From Phytophthora sp. 'mugwort' (lineage: Eukaryota; Oomycota; Peronosporomycetes; Peronosporales; Peronosporaceae): DNA of 64,000 nucleotides. Position numbers and translations under genes: made by a program. The notes below the pieces were generated by a model. That model searched no databases. It was not told the origin of the DNA and saw only the letters and a list, made by a program, of their open reading frames with translations. Numbering within the stretch: the stretch's first letter is position 1; each line of letters begins with the position of its first letter. Shown piece by piece: positions 1 through 11,314 of this stretch. The stretch spans positions 1,488,001-1,552,000 of the forward strand of contig JAUCEF010000009.1 in assembly GCA_033558025.1 (NCBI GenBank). Direction: 5' to 3'.

Positions 1-825
1 GGGTGTGATTCCTGGGGGCCTCACTGCGTAGCTGCAGGCGGGTGACATTGGCATTTACAAACTGTTCAAGGGTTCACTGTCTGGTTTATCGACGAGTGGA
101 AAACTCCGATCGTGTGGGTACATCCGCACAGGAAATCCCGGCCTCTGAGTGTTGAGGTTGTTGCTGGTGGGTGCAGGAAAGATACTGATCAGTCCACCAT
201 TGACAGCTCTATTGCAAGTACCGGGTTCTCCCCCATTCCAGACGACTGCTTCATTTGGAGGCACGACGTGTAAGACAGGCGATTCCAACAGGAATGGGAT
301 AAAGAAGAGAAATGTGAGAAGCCAATGATGAGGGCGAGGTTGACGACGAACTGGCCAATGCACTGGATGATATCGAGCTCATAGATGAGTAGCAGCGGTA
401 GCCGACACAGAAGCATTTGTTGGATGAGCGGTGGGTGTGACTCGAGCGGAGCAACATATGTTTTAAATATCCACTTCCTATTTTTTATTCTTTCAAATAA
501 ACTCGGGATACATTGGATTGTAAGATTTTTTTTCTCGGGAGGCACAGTATATGGCCAATATTTAGACCTTACTCATATGTGACCCTCTCTTCAAAGTAAT
601 CATATTTGGGGGGGGGGGGGCACTAAAGAATAGTAACCCGGGTACTATATGATAAAATCCGTTAAGTGCAACATGCAACTCCAAGTTCTCTGGGTGGGCA
701 GCACTTCTGTCGGCAGCGAGATACCATTATTTTGGTGCGATTGTGATACTTGAATAAATGCACATTTTGCAAGTCTTTCTGGCGCTGAAGTGTCTAGTGT
801 TCTCATTACGTTACGGACTCAACAG
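1..825. other. No supportable gene
   Basis: I see no conserved domain or convincing exon here. Open frames exist on the minus strand but have no family resemblance. The stretch holds a G homopolymer near 611-621 and AT-rich sequence. Confidence 0.4.
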
Positions 826-1180
826 CTACTGCAAGTTCCAGACTAAGAACTTCGTCTGTTTGGCAGTTGTTGCTTCTAATGATCGGAGACGTCTACGTGC
901 CAGCAGTTCTTCGGGAAGTTGAATTGGCAGATCTTTTGTTGGTGGCCGTAGTTGGGCTTTTTTTTTTTTTTTTTTTTTTGGTCCTGCGCTCCTCCAGGTC
1001 AGCCTTGCTCCCGTCAACCCAAGTGATTGATTCGTCTGACGCAGATCCATCCGCCTGATCGAGCCTACGGGTCTCGGAGCCGACGTCGTTTGCGCCACGT
1101 AGCGTACTAGAAGTGTCAACATCAACAGAGAAAAAGGTAGTAGCGATGAGAGCGAAGGCGATGCCGAACGAAGCGCGCAT
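826..1180 (-). pseudogene. RXLR-like secreted effector, frame broken at a poly-A tract
   Basis: The minus strand starts with ATG at 1180 and encodes a hydrophobic signal-peptide-like N-terminus (about residues 1-18). It is followed by an RXLR-like RRLD at residues 38-41 and an EER at 63-65, the layout known for oomycete host-targeted effectors. Right after the EER comes a run of 22 A on the coding strand (958-979), read as about seven lysines. The current frame stops at about 893, giving 95 residues. A neighbouring frame entered by a 1-2 nt change in the run stays open to 826 and is rich in Leu, Arg and Glu like many effector C-terminal regions. The fourth motif residue is Asp, not Arg. Either the gene is dead, or the run length varies or was misread. 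Signal peptide and motif order are seen; effector function is inferred from the family. Confidence 0.6.
958..979. repeat. 22-nt T homopolymer
   Basis: Uninterrupted T run on the plus strand, lying inside the coding part of the effector-like gene and deciding its reading frame. Confidence 0.95.
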
Positions 1181-2877
1181 GCTTATTGTTGATGGGTGTG
1201 GAATGGGCTAAACGTCATGATGGAAATCGAGAAGTGAGATGAGTTTTTGCAGCGGTTCGTAGGTGAGCTCAAAATGATATCGCTCATCTGAGGCCAACTC
1301 GTATTCTAGGTGGTAGTTTTTCCGGCTGTGCGAACAGTGCTGTGTTGATTATTTTGCGATGCAGTAAACACGCTCAGTTGGTTCATTACACATTCACATC
1401 AGTACGCTACCATCGCTTTACGTGTCAAAAGGCTCGCCACCTATTTCCATGGGGTATCACAGGTCAGGGATCACACACTTCCAAAAATCTGTCATAACTT
1501 CCCTGTTGATGACATCGATCCTAGAACATCAACGGTCAAAATATACGATTTCGTGACTGGTTTTCACTGGCAATTCACGAATCCATCTGGAACTAAATCA
1601 CCCGGAGTGAAGGCAAACGTTCTACTGTAGGCGAGGCCTAGAACATCGCTTGAGTTCATCGCGCCTTCCACAATTTTGGGCAGCTACAACTTCATCGTGT
1701 CCGTGACGATGAAGTTGTGTCCCCCAGTCCGTGAACAGCGTCGAGAAGAACCAATAACACCCCCACTTTAGAAGAATGTATGCTTTGCAAGCAAATCATC
1801 CGAAGAAGCGATCTGAAGATCAAGACGACGCCTATCGTCACATCCGTTCTCATATCCTGGAGTGGGTGAGCTATACATTAAGTTATTCGCTTCAGCAGAG
1901 CCAATAGCACGATACAGACTGCTTTAAAAGCTCCCGCTTGCACGCTACTTGAAACAGAATATGGAATATGAGCAGTACGATACCTATGAAGGCCACAAAT
2001 GGGGAAAACGAATCATCTCCTGTCGATAGAAACGCAGTCACGAACCGACAACCAGCGAGTGGAAAAGTACTAGCAATATCACTAGTGTCAGTACGGTCAC
2101 ATGCAACGGGAAATTGCCAAATCACAGCCAAGCCGAGCATCTCGAGCTCGTAGCTAGCGCACATAAATCAGCGCTGAATTTGTGTACTTAGTATGAGTAG
2201 GAAATCCTGAGCGACACCGGGCAAATAGAAGCGAGCTGAAATTGTTGCAAGAAATAATGAAAGGAACGTTCTTCTCTACGCCCAATAGCGGCTCTGACGC
2301 GGGATCGCTTTGATAATCCTTGAGAGCAAGTAGCTTGTCGATTGAGTATCGTCCGAGAGACCTGATCGATAGTCCTCTCATTCAAAGCATCGGCTTGAGA
2401 CGTTGTCGCTTGCTCTTCAGCCATGTACAATCTGCAACTGATCCTCGTAGGTAGTTGCGCAGTGTTAGTGAGGTCCGTGAAGTGCCAGTACTTGTCGTTA
2501 TCGTAGTCGCCGTAGAGTTGCTACCGACGCTTGAACGTGCCAGCGATGTCGTTCGTGTTGGTAAACTCATGCCACTTTTAATTGTGCAAATGAAAGTACT
2601 ACTGATGGTATTCGCTCTGGCAACACGTTCATGCTGCAATTCGATGCATGGGTTTGCTGACTCGTCAGCGCCGCTATAGGCTATCCACTGGGACCGTTCG
2701 AGACACGATAACGAGGGCATGCAGTCGCTATGATTGTTTCTTTCTCTCTCGTATTCAGCATGCATAACTCGAGGTATTGGACGTGCTGCTATCGACTCTC
2801 GCGTCCGTTAGCCATTACTTCTGCTCGACAAGATCCTAACGCACCACTGGAACTCGAGCAGCAGAAGTTTCGAGACG
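1181..2877. other. Intergenic, no supportable gene
   Basis: About 1.7 kb with only short open frames in all directions and no domain I recognise. A minus-strand frame at 2188-2430 has an EER-like tripeptide but no signal peptide, so it is not called. Confidence 0.4.
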
Positions 2878-4097
2878 TTAAAGCGCGGTGTCGGCAGCAT
2901 CAACTACTCCGATAGCGCCTCGGATCTCGTCCATGAACTTGGCAATAGCCAAGGATTCTTCGGGCTTGTATTCCTCGCACTGCAATTGACCGCTCTGGAT
3001 CGCCCTGGTGACAGCTTCGGCTTCGTAGACGAGAGCTTCCGAGCCCGGGTACTTAAACGGCGTGGCGATAATAGTTGAAGGTGTCGGCCACGGAAACTGC
3101 GCTGTGTTTGTTTGATGCGTGCCATTTTCGAGGAATTGCGTGACTACGACCTCTGTGGCACTCTGGGCAGGCGACGGAATGTGAATTCTGCCTTTGCTGC
3201 CTGTGATCGTGACTGAGTTACCAAGGTTTGCCAGAGCCGTGAAGTTGATGGTGCCAATGCGGTTTTCGCTGAATTTGAGAGTCGCCGAGGCGTAACCGCC
3301 AGCACCACCCGAGTTAATCTTGCCGGTGGCTGTGATCTGTAGCGGTTTCGTACCGAAAACCATCGTCACGAACGACAGTGGATAAATCCCGATACAGAAG
3401 AGAGCTTCATCATCCAAAGAGCTGCGGGACTTCGAGTCGTTCTTGGAACGTACGAATGGGATGCCAATGTCGCCGTAGACATGGTGAACTTCACCAATGA
3501 GCCCTTCAGCAAGAAGTTGACGCACGTACTTGAGGAAGGGGAAACAGCGAGTCCACACTCCTGGCAACATTATCAGAGAGAAATGGGTATACCTAATTTA
3601 GTGTTTTTTATGAGAATGGCGGCAAGTGTACCACTTTTCTCACCTTCCATGAGAAAAAGCTTCTTGGCCTTGGCCAACTCAACCGCTGCGAGCACCTGTT
3701 TGGCATTCATCGCCATGGGCGTTTCCGCTAGAACGTGTTTGTTGTGGTTCAGCGCGAGTATGGTATGCTTATAGTGTACGGGTGGATCCGTGGTGACGTA
3801 CACAACGTCCACATATGGGTTGGCACAAAGCTCCTCATATGACCCGTACGCATGAGCAAAACCTGCATCAAGGGCAAAGGAAAGTGGTTTAGCTACAATC
3901 TCTCTAATGTACCATCCAGCGCCTTTCGCACCATGTGTGCTGGCAAACTCTTCAGCATTTTCGAGGGATCGAGCTGCGCACGCTGAAAAGTTTGCCTTCT
4001 CGCCCGCCATCCCTTTAAGGGCGTTGGCGAAGTCATTGGCAATATTGCCACACCCGATGAACCCCCAACGGAGTGGAACTTGCGAGTCGGCGCCCAT
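2878..4097 (-). CDS. Gfo/Idh/MocA-family oxidoreductase paralog lacking catalytic residues
   Basis: Three exons on the minus strand: 4097-3932, 3862-3644 and 3560-2878 (355 codons). Introns are 3863-3931 (69 nt, in frame, GTGCG...GATGCAG) and 3561-3643 (83 nt, GTGAG...GCCAG). Boundaries were fixed by alignment to the intronless neighbour at 4575-5618. The N-terminal Rossmann motif (GFIGCG) and the C-terminal sheet domain (GSKGRIH) are present, as in dimeric dihydrodiol dehydrogenase-like enzymes. The EKP motif reads ETP at residue 103, and the Asp of the DIGIY motif is Cys184; Tyr188 remains. The glycine-rich segment before DIGIY is also lost. Family knowledge makes the lysine central to catalysis, so a pseudo-enzyme or decaying duplicate is likely. 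The frame is fully open after splicing, which argues against a long-dead pseudogene. Confidence 0.8.
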
Positions 4098-4574
4098 CGG
4101 CCTGCTTGAGCAAAAACAAAAATGGTATTAACTTGAAAAGGTGCCATGATAATGGGTTCAGTTCGAGACCAGAACTTCAACTAGGACATTCGTAGCCCAC
4201 GAATCGTGGGTGGCATACGCGCCGCCACCTGACCATCGTGGAAAATGCCTCTGGCTAAGTATTTAATAACAATTTGTCACCGAGAGATTCCTGACAGGGT
4301 TTCTTGTGGCTCGAAATGCGAAAATGTACATCTGTTGTAGACAATGAGCAAGCATTATCAACAAGCTCACTGTATATAGCAATACAAGTCTTCTCGAGGA
4401 GCTAATTGTACAGTATCAAGACTTGAAAATGCATATTTCGTTTGAACGCAATGTGATTATGGTAAGCGTTTCATGAAGCCTACAATAATGAGTCCAAGTT
4501 ACAACTTGCACCACACCAAGGGGCACTATCGGAATAATGGCCACTAGTGCACTGCAAGTGCGAGAACGCCCAAC
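4098..4574. other. Spacer between the two oxidoreductase paralogs
   Basis: About 480 nt separating the start of the diverged copy from the stop of the intact copy. It should contain the promoter of the downstream copy and the 3' end of the upstream one. No gene seen. Confidence 0.5.
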
Positions 4575-5618
4575 CTACTTCGAGTCAGCGGGATAAACGA
4601 GCCCAATGTCCTTTCGAATCTTGTCCATGATGGTCATGATCTGAAGCGATTCGTCCAGCGGGTACTCCTTGTTCTCGGTCAGCTTGCTCTGGATGGCCTC
4701 GATGACGGCCTGCGCCTCGTATCGGAATCCTTCCGAGCCGCCGTAGTTAAAAGTGACTCCGTTAGCAGGCGTCGGCCACGGGAACAGCGACTTGGTTTCC
4801 TTCTCCGTGCCGTCCTCCAGGTATTTGATAACTCCCACCTCCGTGGACGCGTGAGCCGGCGCTGGCAAATGAATGCGTCCCTTGCTGCCAGAAATGGTGA
4901 CGGTCTCGTCCATTGTGGCCAACATCGTGTACTCGACGGTGGCGAAACGACAGCCGCTGTACTCGAGCGTCACAGAATTGTAAAGGTCTACCCCGCCATC
5001 GTTCAGCTTGCCAGCCGACGTGACCTTCTCGGGCTTGGCACCAAACACCATGGTGGCAAATGCCAACGGGTAGATGCCAATGTCCAGGAGGCCTCCGCCC
5101 CCAAGCTCATTGTGCCACATACGGGCATTGTCAACATCGAACTGGCAGCCAAAGGCCGCGTGAACGTGGTGCACGTCCCCAATCTCGTTGTTCGCCAGCA
5201 ATTTGCGTACATGGCGGACAGCGGGGAAGAACCGCGTCCACATTCCTTCCATGAGAAAGAGTTTCTTCTCGCGGGCGAGGGCAATGGCAGCCGACGCCTG
5301 GGCCACATTCATGGCCATGGGCTTCTCCACCAGCACGTGCTTACCATGGTTCAAAGCCAACACCGTGTGCTCGTAGTGCCATGGGTGCAGCGTGCCGATG
5401 TACACGACGTCGACGTCAGCGTCCGAGACGAGCGCCTCATACGAGCCGTATGCCTTGTTGATACCGTGCTCCTTGGCAAACTGCTGGGCGCTGGTCAATG
5501 AGCGCGCGGCGCAGGACTGGAGCACGACGTTGTCCAGTGACTGCATGGCGCTTACAAAGTCTGACGAGATGCGGCCGCAGCCGAGGAAACCCCATCGGAG
5601 AGGGGATGACGTGGTCAT
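4575..5618 (-). CDS. Gfo/Idh/MocA-family oxidoreductase (dihydrodiol dehydrogenase-like)
   Basis: Single-exon gene of 347 codons. The ATG at 5618 was chosen because the Rossmann motif GFLGCG follows at residues 10-15, as in the family; the frame is open upstream but that part has no family resemblance. Visible motifs are EKP with Lys99, the glycine-rich GGGGLLDIGIY with Asp179 and Tyr183, and GSKGRIH in the substrate-binding domain. Length fits eukaryotic trans-1,2-dihydrobenzene-1,2-diol dehydrogenase or D-xylose dehydrogenase-like proteins (about 330-390 residues). It probably uses NADP to oxidise a cyclic polyol or sugar in the cytosol; the substrate cannot be told from sequence. It lies 477 nt from a same-strand paralog that has lost Lys99 and Asp179, so this copy is presumably the active one. 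Confidence 0.9.
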   Translation of the reverse strand: MTTSSPLRWGFLGCGRISSDFVSAMQSLDNVVLQSCAARSLTSAQQFAKEHGINKAYGSYEALVSDADVDVVYIGTLHPWHYEHTVLALNHGKHVLVEKPMAMNVAQASAAIALAREKKLFLMEGMWTRFFPAVRHVRKLLANNEIGDVHHVHAAFGCQFDVDNARMWHNELGGGGLLDIGIYPLAFATMVFGAKPEKVTSAGKLNDGGVDLYNSVTLEYSGCRFATVEYTMLATMDETVTISGSKGRIHLPAPAHASTEVGVIKYLEDGTEKETKSLFPWPTPANGVTFNYGGSEGFRYEAQAVIEAIQSKLTENKEYPLDESLQIMTIMDKIRKDIGLVYPADSK

Positions 5619-5820
5619 TTTGTGATACAAGCGGAAAAGCTCGAAGTGGTAAGGATATGGGCGATCGTCAATCGAAAATTGTGCATTATCGACACCAAAT
5701 TGTGGAAAACTTTTCGATCGAAAGAAAATAAAGACACCCATTATTGACGGCATGCAATTGGTGTGGAGGTCTACTTTCGTTTCAGACTTTTGTCTCAATT
5801 TTCGACCAGCACTCTCGATT

Positions 5821-6514
5821 TCACTCGAGAAAATCCCATTTTAGATCAATAACTCCGATCCTCGATAGAACATTCCGATCCGCGACGGACCGAATCACCC
5901 TGGTAGCATTCTCAGCATTTCCTCCGTTAGGTTCCACTGCCTGATCAGCATATCCCAGTGAGCTCGCGCATCCGTACACGTCCAGATTAAGTGCCCACCT
6001 CTGCTGTAGGTAACCCTTATCATTATTGCCATGCACAGCCAAGTCCAGCTCTTTGCCAGCCCACAGTCTGAGCCTGTTCAGCTTGAGCCTGATGATATTC
6101 TGGGTCTGGTGCGCAGATACGCCTTCCATCCTATGTACGCGTTTCCACTCCAACCCGTTTAGGGTCTTCGCCACTTCCCGGTTACTGCACTCCCATTTAT
6201 CCCGGATTCGCTTTATCGTCTTCGACACCTCCTTTTCATTCGTTATCTTCATCAATGCGTTGTATTTCTTTCGTGTTTGCTTCCACCGCATTTTTTCCTA
6301 CGCGGACTGGGTTTATTCTCGTTGCCCAAGGGTGCGGTGCCACCCACATACCCCTTGGATGGACTTCCAGGTGCCCTGCCACGTTATCGCTCATCTTCTC
6401 TCCAGAAAGCCCCCACCCCAACTTTGTCGTAGGCAACCCCCAGACGTCCAAAAACTTCTTAAGAGCTGAACCAACCCTTGTAAACGCATGTAATCCCAAA
6501 TTCACTGCGAACAT
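5821..6514 (-). mobile_element. LINE remnant: C-terminal reverse transcriptase/zinc-binding region
   Basis: Minus-strand frames contain a piece resembling the segment after the reverse transcriptase of oomycete LINEs, including LKLNRLRLW. In an overlapping frame there is a W-x-C-x4-H-W-like zinc-binding motif (TCTDARAHW). At least one frameshift separates them. No upstream RT palm or downstream RNase H in this orientation. A fragment only. Confidence 0.45.
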
Positions 6515-6779
6515 CTCGCGTCACTATGTTAAAACAAGCAAGCTCCTTCCCAGCCGCTGACACCGCAGAGTTCGTCCAGGGTGTTTCGACACTGGATCAG
6601 CTCGTTGCTAAGCGCCAATCTCAACGCGAGAGCGTCTCGAGCATCCGAAAGACGACCCCGACAACGAGGTCGACTCGCCGCCCCCATCTACTCGTTGTTC
6701 CAGTACGAGGACTCGTCAACATCGTGGCGCTCACGCTTTCGGAGCTTTTAGGGTCAGACTAGCGCTGACGGAAGCGAAG

Positions 6780-8400
6780 ACAAACTCAGTGAAGCAACGA
6801 GCGGCTATTGCGGCGGCAGTTATAGTGCCCAAACAGCTGTACGTGGCCAGACATGCGTGGCCTACGGAAGCGATCATCAAGAAGGCGGACTGGAGCATAC
6901 GGCATTTTGTGTGGAAAGCAGCTTTCGCGGTGCCGGAGAGGCCGCCGGTGGTGGATAAGAGCACGAGCAACACTGTGAGCGACAGCAGGCCCTGGGTCAG
7001 ATTCGCCTGCGCGCATCAGGAAGGCAATCGATCGGACGAGTAAAAGGAAGCCAGAAATCTAAGCAGGGTGATGCGTCTCAGAAACGGGTAAGAACGAAGT
7101 GGACGAGGAGCGGACTGCATATTCATTGTGATGGTTCGGCTCGGACAACCATGCAAGCGATGAAAGTAAGAAGAGCATTACGCAGCGCGAATCAGACAAC
7201 GAGAGATAGCGGTTGTACCGTTGGAGGAGCTCTGGATTTGGAACGCACAGGGGCAACAGGGGCAATGGAAGACGTTTGCGAAAAAAAACGATAGTAGCGA
7301 GCGGACAAGGTTGACGGATGTGGTGAAGATCGAGCGGTTGCGGACCGGAGAGCCCAACGATGTTAGCTACCGATGACAAGTGGACAAGCATATCTCTTCA
7401 GAAAATTCGGTCTCAACTTGATAGCTAATTACCCGGAACTAGTGTTCACGTGGAAGGAAGAGGAAGGGCTGACAGTGGGGAACGGACTTGAAGACCAATA
7501 CCATCAGTTCTCGCTATGAAAAGAATGCAATGGAGCTGTGGTGGGGAGGAAGTATGCCGGCAGAAGATGACGCAGACAGATTTCAACTTCCAGCTGGTAC
7601 AATTCTCAGAATGTATCTCACATGGGGGAATGAACGAGAATTCGCGTCATGGGAGGACTTGTACAGTGTGGCAACAACAATGTGGGCTTTATGACGCGCT
7701 ATAACAGTCACGGCAGTGTGGGGATGGAATGTAGATCGAGTACAAAAAAAAGAATGGATTCAAGTGGCAGATTTGATTCTCCGGCGGTGGATCGGAGGGG
7801 TGGCGGATGGGAGACGGAAAGCAGAGGGACAGCAAGCGAGGGTAGGCTTCTTTGACGGAAGTTTAAGAGGAACCCGGGACCATGAGGCAGTGGGAGTGTT
7901 TCAGTTGAATACGACAAGGAGACCGGCGGGCCGACACCGATACGGGCGATGGCACTAGGCAGAAGGACCATCACCAACGATGATATTAGGGATGACGAAG
8001 CCGAGGAAACAACCGGAAAAGAAACGAGTGGACTACAGCATTGGTATCGCGTTAGCAGGTGACTAGCAAACCTGTGCGAGGTATAGAGTTGGAGACATCT
8101 ATAGAAGATTCGACAAAAATATAGCCTGGCGAATGTGGCGATGCACAAGAGGATAATCTTCATGGTAGTGCTGAAGGACGCGGACGGAACGGACTTATTG
8201 ACGAAGGAGATCGAAGGCACCTGGAGGGGAACATGAGGAAGTGGGAGGAAGGAGGGAAGGAGGAGATGTGGAAGGGTGCTGTATGGAAGGCAGCATGTGT
8301 AAGGAAGGCGGGACTTAAAGAAGAAGAAGTCTCGGGAGAACTAGCCAAGTGATATAAGCCTGGTTGGGATGGTTATTAAAGTTCAGTTCGAGTACAAGTA
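6780..8400 (+). mobile_element. LINE remnant: reverse transcriptase thumb and RNase H region
   Basis: Plus-strand, frame-broken relic of a second LINE piece, opposite in orientation to the one at 5821-6514. At 6830-6930 a stretch with P-K-x-L-x-x-A-R-H-x-W-P followed by FVW matches the region just after the RT palm in oomycete non-LTR elements. Near 7845-7875 the motif FFDGSLRG looks like the start of an RNase H domain. Several stops and shifts interrupt it and no RT palm (YxDD) is present, so it is 5' truncated. The 3' end lies near 8400, where the next element has inserted. Class call is moderate; exact borders are estimates. Confidence 0.5.
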
Positions 8401-8424
8401 CCGGATCAGTAACATAATACACCT

Positions 8425-8433
8425 CACCTTATT
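8425..8433 (+). repeat. Target site duplication, left copy
   Basis: CACCTTATT immediately outside the left terminal inverted repeat; identical to 9178-9186. Confidence 0.85.
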
Positions 8434-9177
8434 GGGGATCCTTAAGGGCACTCGACTAAAGTCAAGGACACACTATTTTTTGAGTTGTATGTTCCACATA
8501 AGCCAGTACATCGCAGAAGCACTGGCCATCCTTCGGAAGACTGATTGCATCGGCCAGGGCGAAGAGGTTACGTACACGGAGCTGCTGGAGGAGATGTGCC
8601 GCAGCTCGGACCATATAGCTCTCTGCTCAGCATCGGAGTTACACCGCTGAACAATAAGCGAGTCAACGTTGTGCTTCTACATCAAAAACCGTCGTGCGGC
8701 AGGTAGGGCTGAAATCTTCGTCTCCGACACGAAGTGATGACCCGAATGCGATTCGTACCAGGTTGTTCCAGACCACAAATCGTCAACGGCGTTTGCTAAC
8801 TCTGTACTGTACTGGCAGTCTGTCTTATTCGTCCGTAGATCCCTTCTACCCTCTCTCATGTTTTCAGCTTCCGTTTGTGACTTTTCTTGGCTCCACCCTG
8901 TGAGCAAATAAGTGCGACTGTGTAAGGTGTCGAGCGGTCTACTACTAAAGCAAACCCACTCCACACTGCGTAATCTTTGAGCTGTCGCTTCGCATCCTCT
9001 AGCGCTGTTGCAATTATAGCGGGCAGGAGCTTGCTGGAGCACCATTCTACCGAAGAGAGGTTGTTCATCCTGGGCGTGGTGACGACCAAGTGGGTCTAAT
9101 GCGAGCTTCGCTTCAACACGCCAAAAATAACAAAATAATGCGCCCTTGACTTTTAGTCGAGTGCCCTTAGGGATCCG
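8434..9177 (-). mobile_element. Internally deleted Mutator-like element keeping only the DNA-binding domain
   Basis: A 744-bp element bounded by inverted ends sharing GGATCC[C/T]TAAGGGCACTCG and the following CTAAA(A)GTCAAGG, with a perfect 9-bp direct duplication outside (8425-8433 and 9178-9186). Nine-base duplications are typical of Mutator-like elements. Inside, on the minus strand, 9089 to about 8690 reads as a FAR1/FLYWCH-type DNA-binding region: a start near WCSSKLLPA, then YAVWSGFALVVDRS, and after one frameshift NKTDC..., DLWSGTTW and SHSGHH, giving the Cys-Cys-His-His pattern. No DDE catalytic core. It is therefore a non-autonomous deletion derivative inserted at the 3' end of the LINE relic. 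Ends and duplication are seen; the family is inferred. Confidence 0.75.
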
Positions 9178-9186
9178 CACCTTATT
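9178..9186 (+). repeat. Target site duplication, right copy
   Basis: CACCTTATT immediately outside the right terminal inverted repeat. Confidence 0.85.
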
Positions 9187-9349
9187 AATAAAAAAAACCA
9201 TCGTGGTGCTCACCAACTTAACACCGTGCACAGCCAAGTAGCCACCACGTGGAACGTCGGGCGCGGAAAGAAGTGCGAAGAACTCCCCCAAGGACTTGCA
9301 CTTGACATGTAGCTACTCGATAACGTGCAATATTCGATAGACTCGTTCA

Positions 9350-10565
9350 TTAGCAAAATAACTGATCACGATTGAAGCCTATACTATCCTACCCACAATG
9401 ACCGTACAGATTGCCACCTTCTTTTCTCGATGTTTTCATACACCTCCGCATTACGACGTTCAGTGTCCTCGTGGCGTCAAAGCGAAACGCTAGGAGGGCA
9501 TGCCGAGTCAGCCACCTTTTAAGCAGTCCAAACCCACCTTCAATTGGATTGAGCTGGGGCGAGTAAGTGGCAAAAAGAACAAGAGAGCACCTGTAGCGTG
9601 CACCAACTCCTCCAGTTCCCTGTACATGTGAATTTTACCGTTGTATATGATTTCGATGGAACTGCAAATGTGTTAGTGTACCAATAGCAACAACTTAAAC
9701 AGGTTTGAGAGCAAACTTACTGAGGCAATGGCTAAGGGTTAAGAAGTGGGGCAACACTCTTTCGAAATGCGGTGTGAAAGCGATTCCTGTCGAATGTTCC
9801 GGGAGTTGTTTCCCATGGCAGGAAGCCAGAAATGTCCATCGCCGCTAGAATGGAAACGCGATCACCTGCACCAAAACGTAGTTAGAGAAATGACAGTACG
9901 CCAGAGGGTTCAGAAGTCAGCTCCCACCTCAACAAAACTCTGGCGAAAAAATGCTGGAGGATGTTTTGGCGACCACGCGAATCGTCGAAGTACATCACGG
10001 CCATCTTTGGAAGTTTCATCGAGAAAAAACAATTGGTCTGGGCCTCGATAGAAAGGAGCAAGTTTCTTGTTGTAGGACCCGATTTCAGCAGGGACACTTT
10101 CACGAGCCCTCCTGGTTAAAACCTTGCTGGTTAGACCGAGGTCAAACCAGAAGGCTATGCATATTGTCGGAGGAAACGTTTTGTAAAGTCGGAAACGTAG
10201 TTTGTATAGCCTCTTAAAGCTCTTCAACGTAAAAACAGAGATGCTCACTCACGTAGCCCTGACGAACGCAATGCATTTTGCTGGCCAGCGCGTTTTCCTC
10301 GCGATGCGAGCGTTGGGTATCACATTCCCCCGCCGGCGGAACAGTAGCCCCATCGTGAAATGGAGCGGGTTGACACACCCATAACCGATGCAACAACATG
10401 CGAGTCAATGTCGTAAATATCTGTTAAGAAAATCGCTCGCAAGCGCATATCGATTGAAACGGTCATGGTAATTAACAGCGCGTGTCTTGAGGCTGGAAGT
10501 CTGTTGTGTGAACTTGGGTTTGTCTCTTTTGCTCCAGCCATTCCACGATAGCCAGAGTAACCCAA
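9350..10565 (-). pseudogene. Tc1/mariner-like (IS630-type) DDE transposase, degenerate
   Basis: Minus-strand pieces in order: an N-terminal helix-turn-helix region near 10320-10500 (VASVMGVSTRSISRWG), a central catalytic segment near 10000-9950 with FLDETSKDG, then after an intron of about 60 nt (GTAAGT...TTGCAG, near 9662-9721) the second and third catalytic segments. The second reads IIYNGKIH where the family has an Asp before Asn, so this catalytic residue is lost. The third reads YSPQLNPIEGG but sits one frame away. With at least two frameshifts the gene is dead. The family is recognised from the spacing of FLDET, N-x-x-x-H and SPxLNPIE. Confidence 0.7.
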
Positions 10566-10599
10566 CTATAACTCAAACCTATAACCTAGAATAATCTTA

Positions 10600-11314
10600 A
10601 CTCAATGATAGTTTTAAGTCCACCGGTTCTACATATTCCAATGAGTTATCTAACTCAGGTTGCTTATTCAGCGAATTACACGTAGATTTTGCCAACAGCA
10701 CAATATTACATGTCGTAATAAAAGTAAATGGGTAGTAATATTAGTATCACTACTATCTAAGATGCTACTACTACAATTTGTTGGACGGTTCCCGCCCATT
10801 TTTGCTAGCCATTTTGGTTTGGTGCTCGCTTATTGGACAAAAATACTATGCTCAGAAAAGGAATAAAATAATTTTGGTCGTCATCATCTGCTCCATTAGA
10901 ATTCAAATTCTACATTTTCTTGTACGAGCTAAGGCAAGTTAATTGTAATAGTTTATGTCACGGATTGCTGCACTGGTCTCACCGAGGCGAACTTCGTGTG
11001 CATTGAATGAGCTTCATGCATCCTGTACCGTTATGCAGATGCACTCCGTGGGGCAGGCGCATCACGCACTTGAGCACGTCGTACAGCATCGGGGCAATAA
11101 CCCGTATGCGCAAACACTACGCAACTCAATCATTGAAATCCAACCGACTCCTACAGGGTATCAAGAACTGGAAACCTTTCTATATGAAACCCTTTAAAGC
11201 ACTTCTCAAAAAGACTTTTAATATCACAAAAAGGAAACCTCTATATCTTGTGCTTTTCATGCACCACCGGACTACCTCGCAGCAGAGTGCTCCTCATTCC
11301 GAGACTTGAGCCCC
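10600..11314. other. Intergenic, upstream of the aconitase-like gene
   Basis: AT-rich to about 11000. In frame with the downstream gene, the last stop before its ATG is at about 11219 and there is no other ATG between. Probably contains the promoter; no motif singled out. Confidence 0.4.

Noticed and set aside
2188..2430. Possible RXLR relic with an EER-like tripeptide on the minus strand
   Set aside because: No signal peptide or RXLR-like motif in frame; EER alone is too common.
4851..5501. 216-codon plus-strand frame across the oxidoreductase gene
   Set aside because: Antisense shadow of a clear Gfo/Idh/MocA gene.
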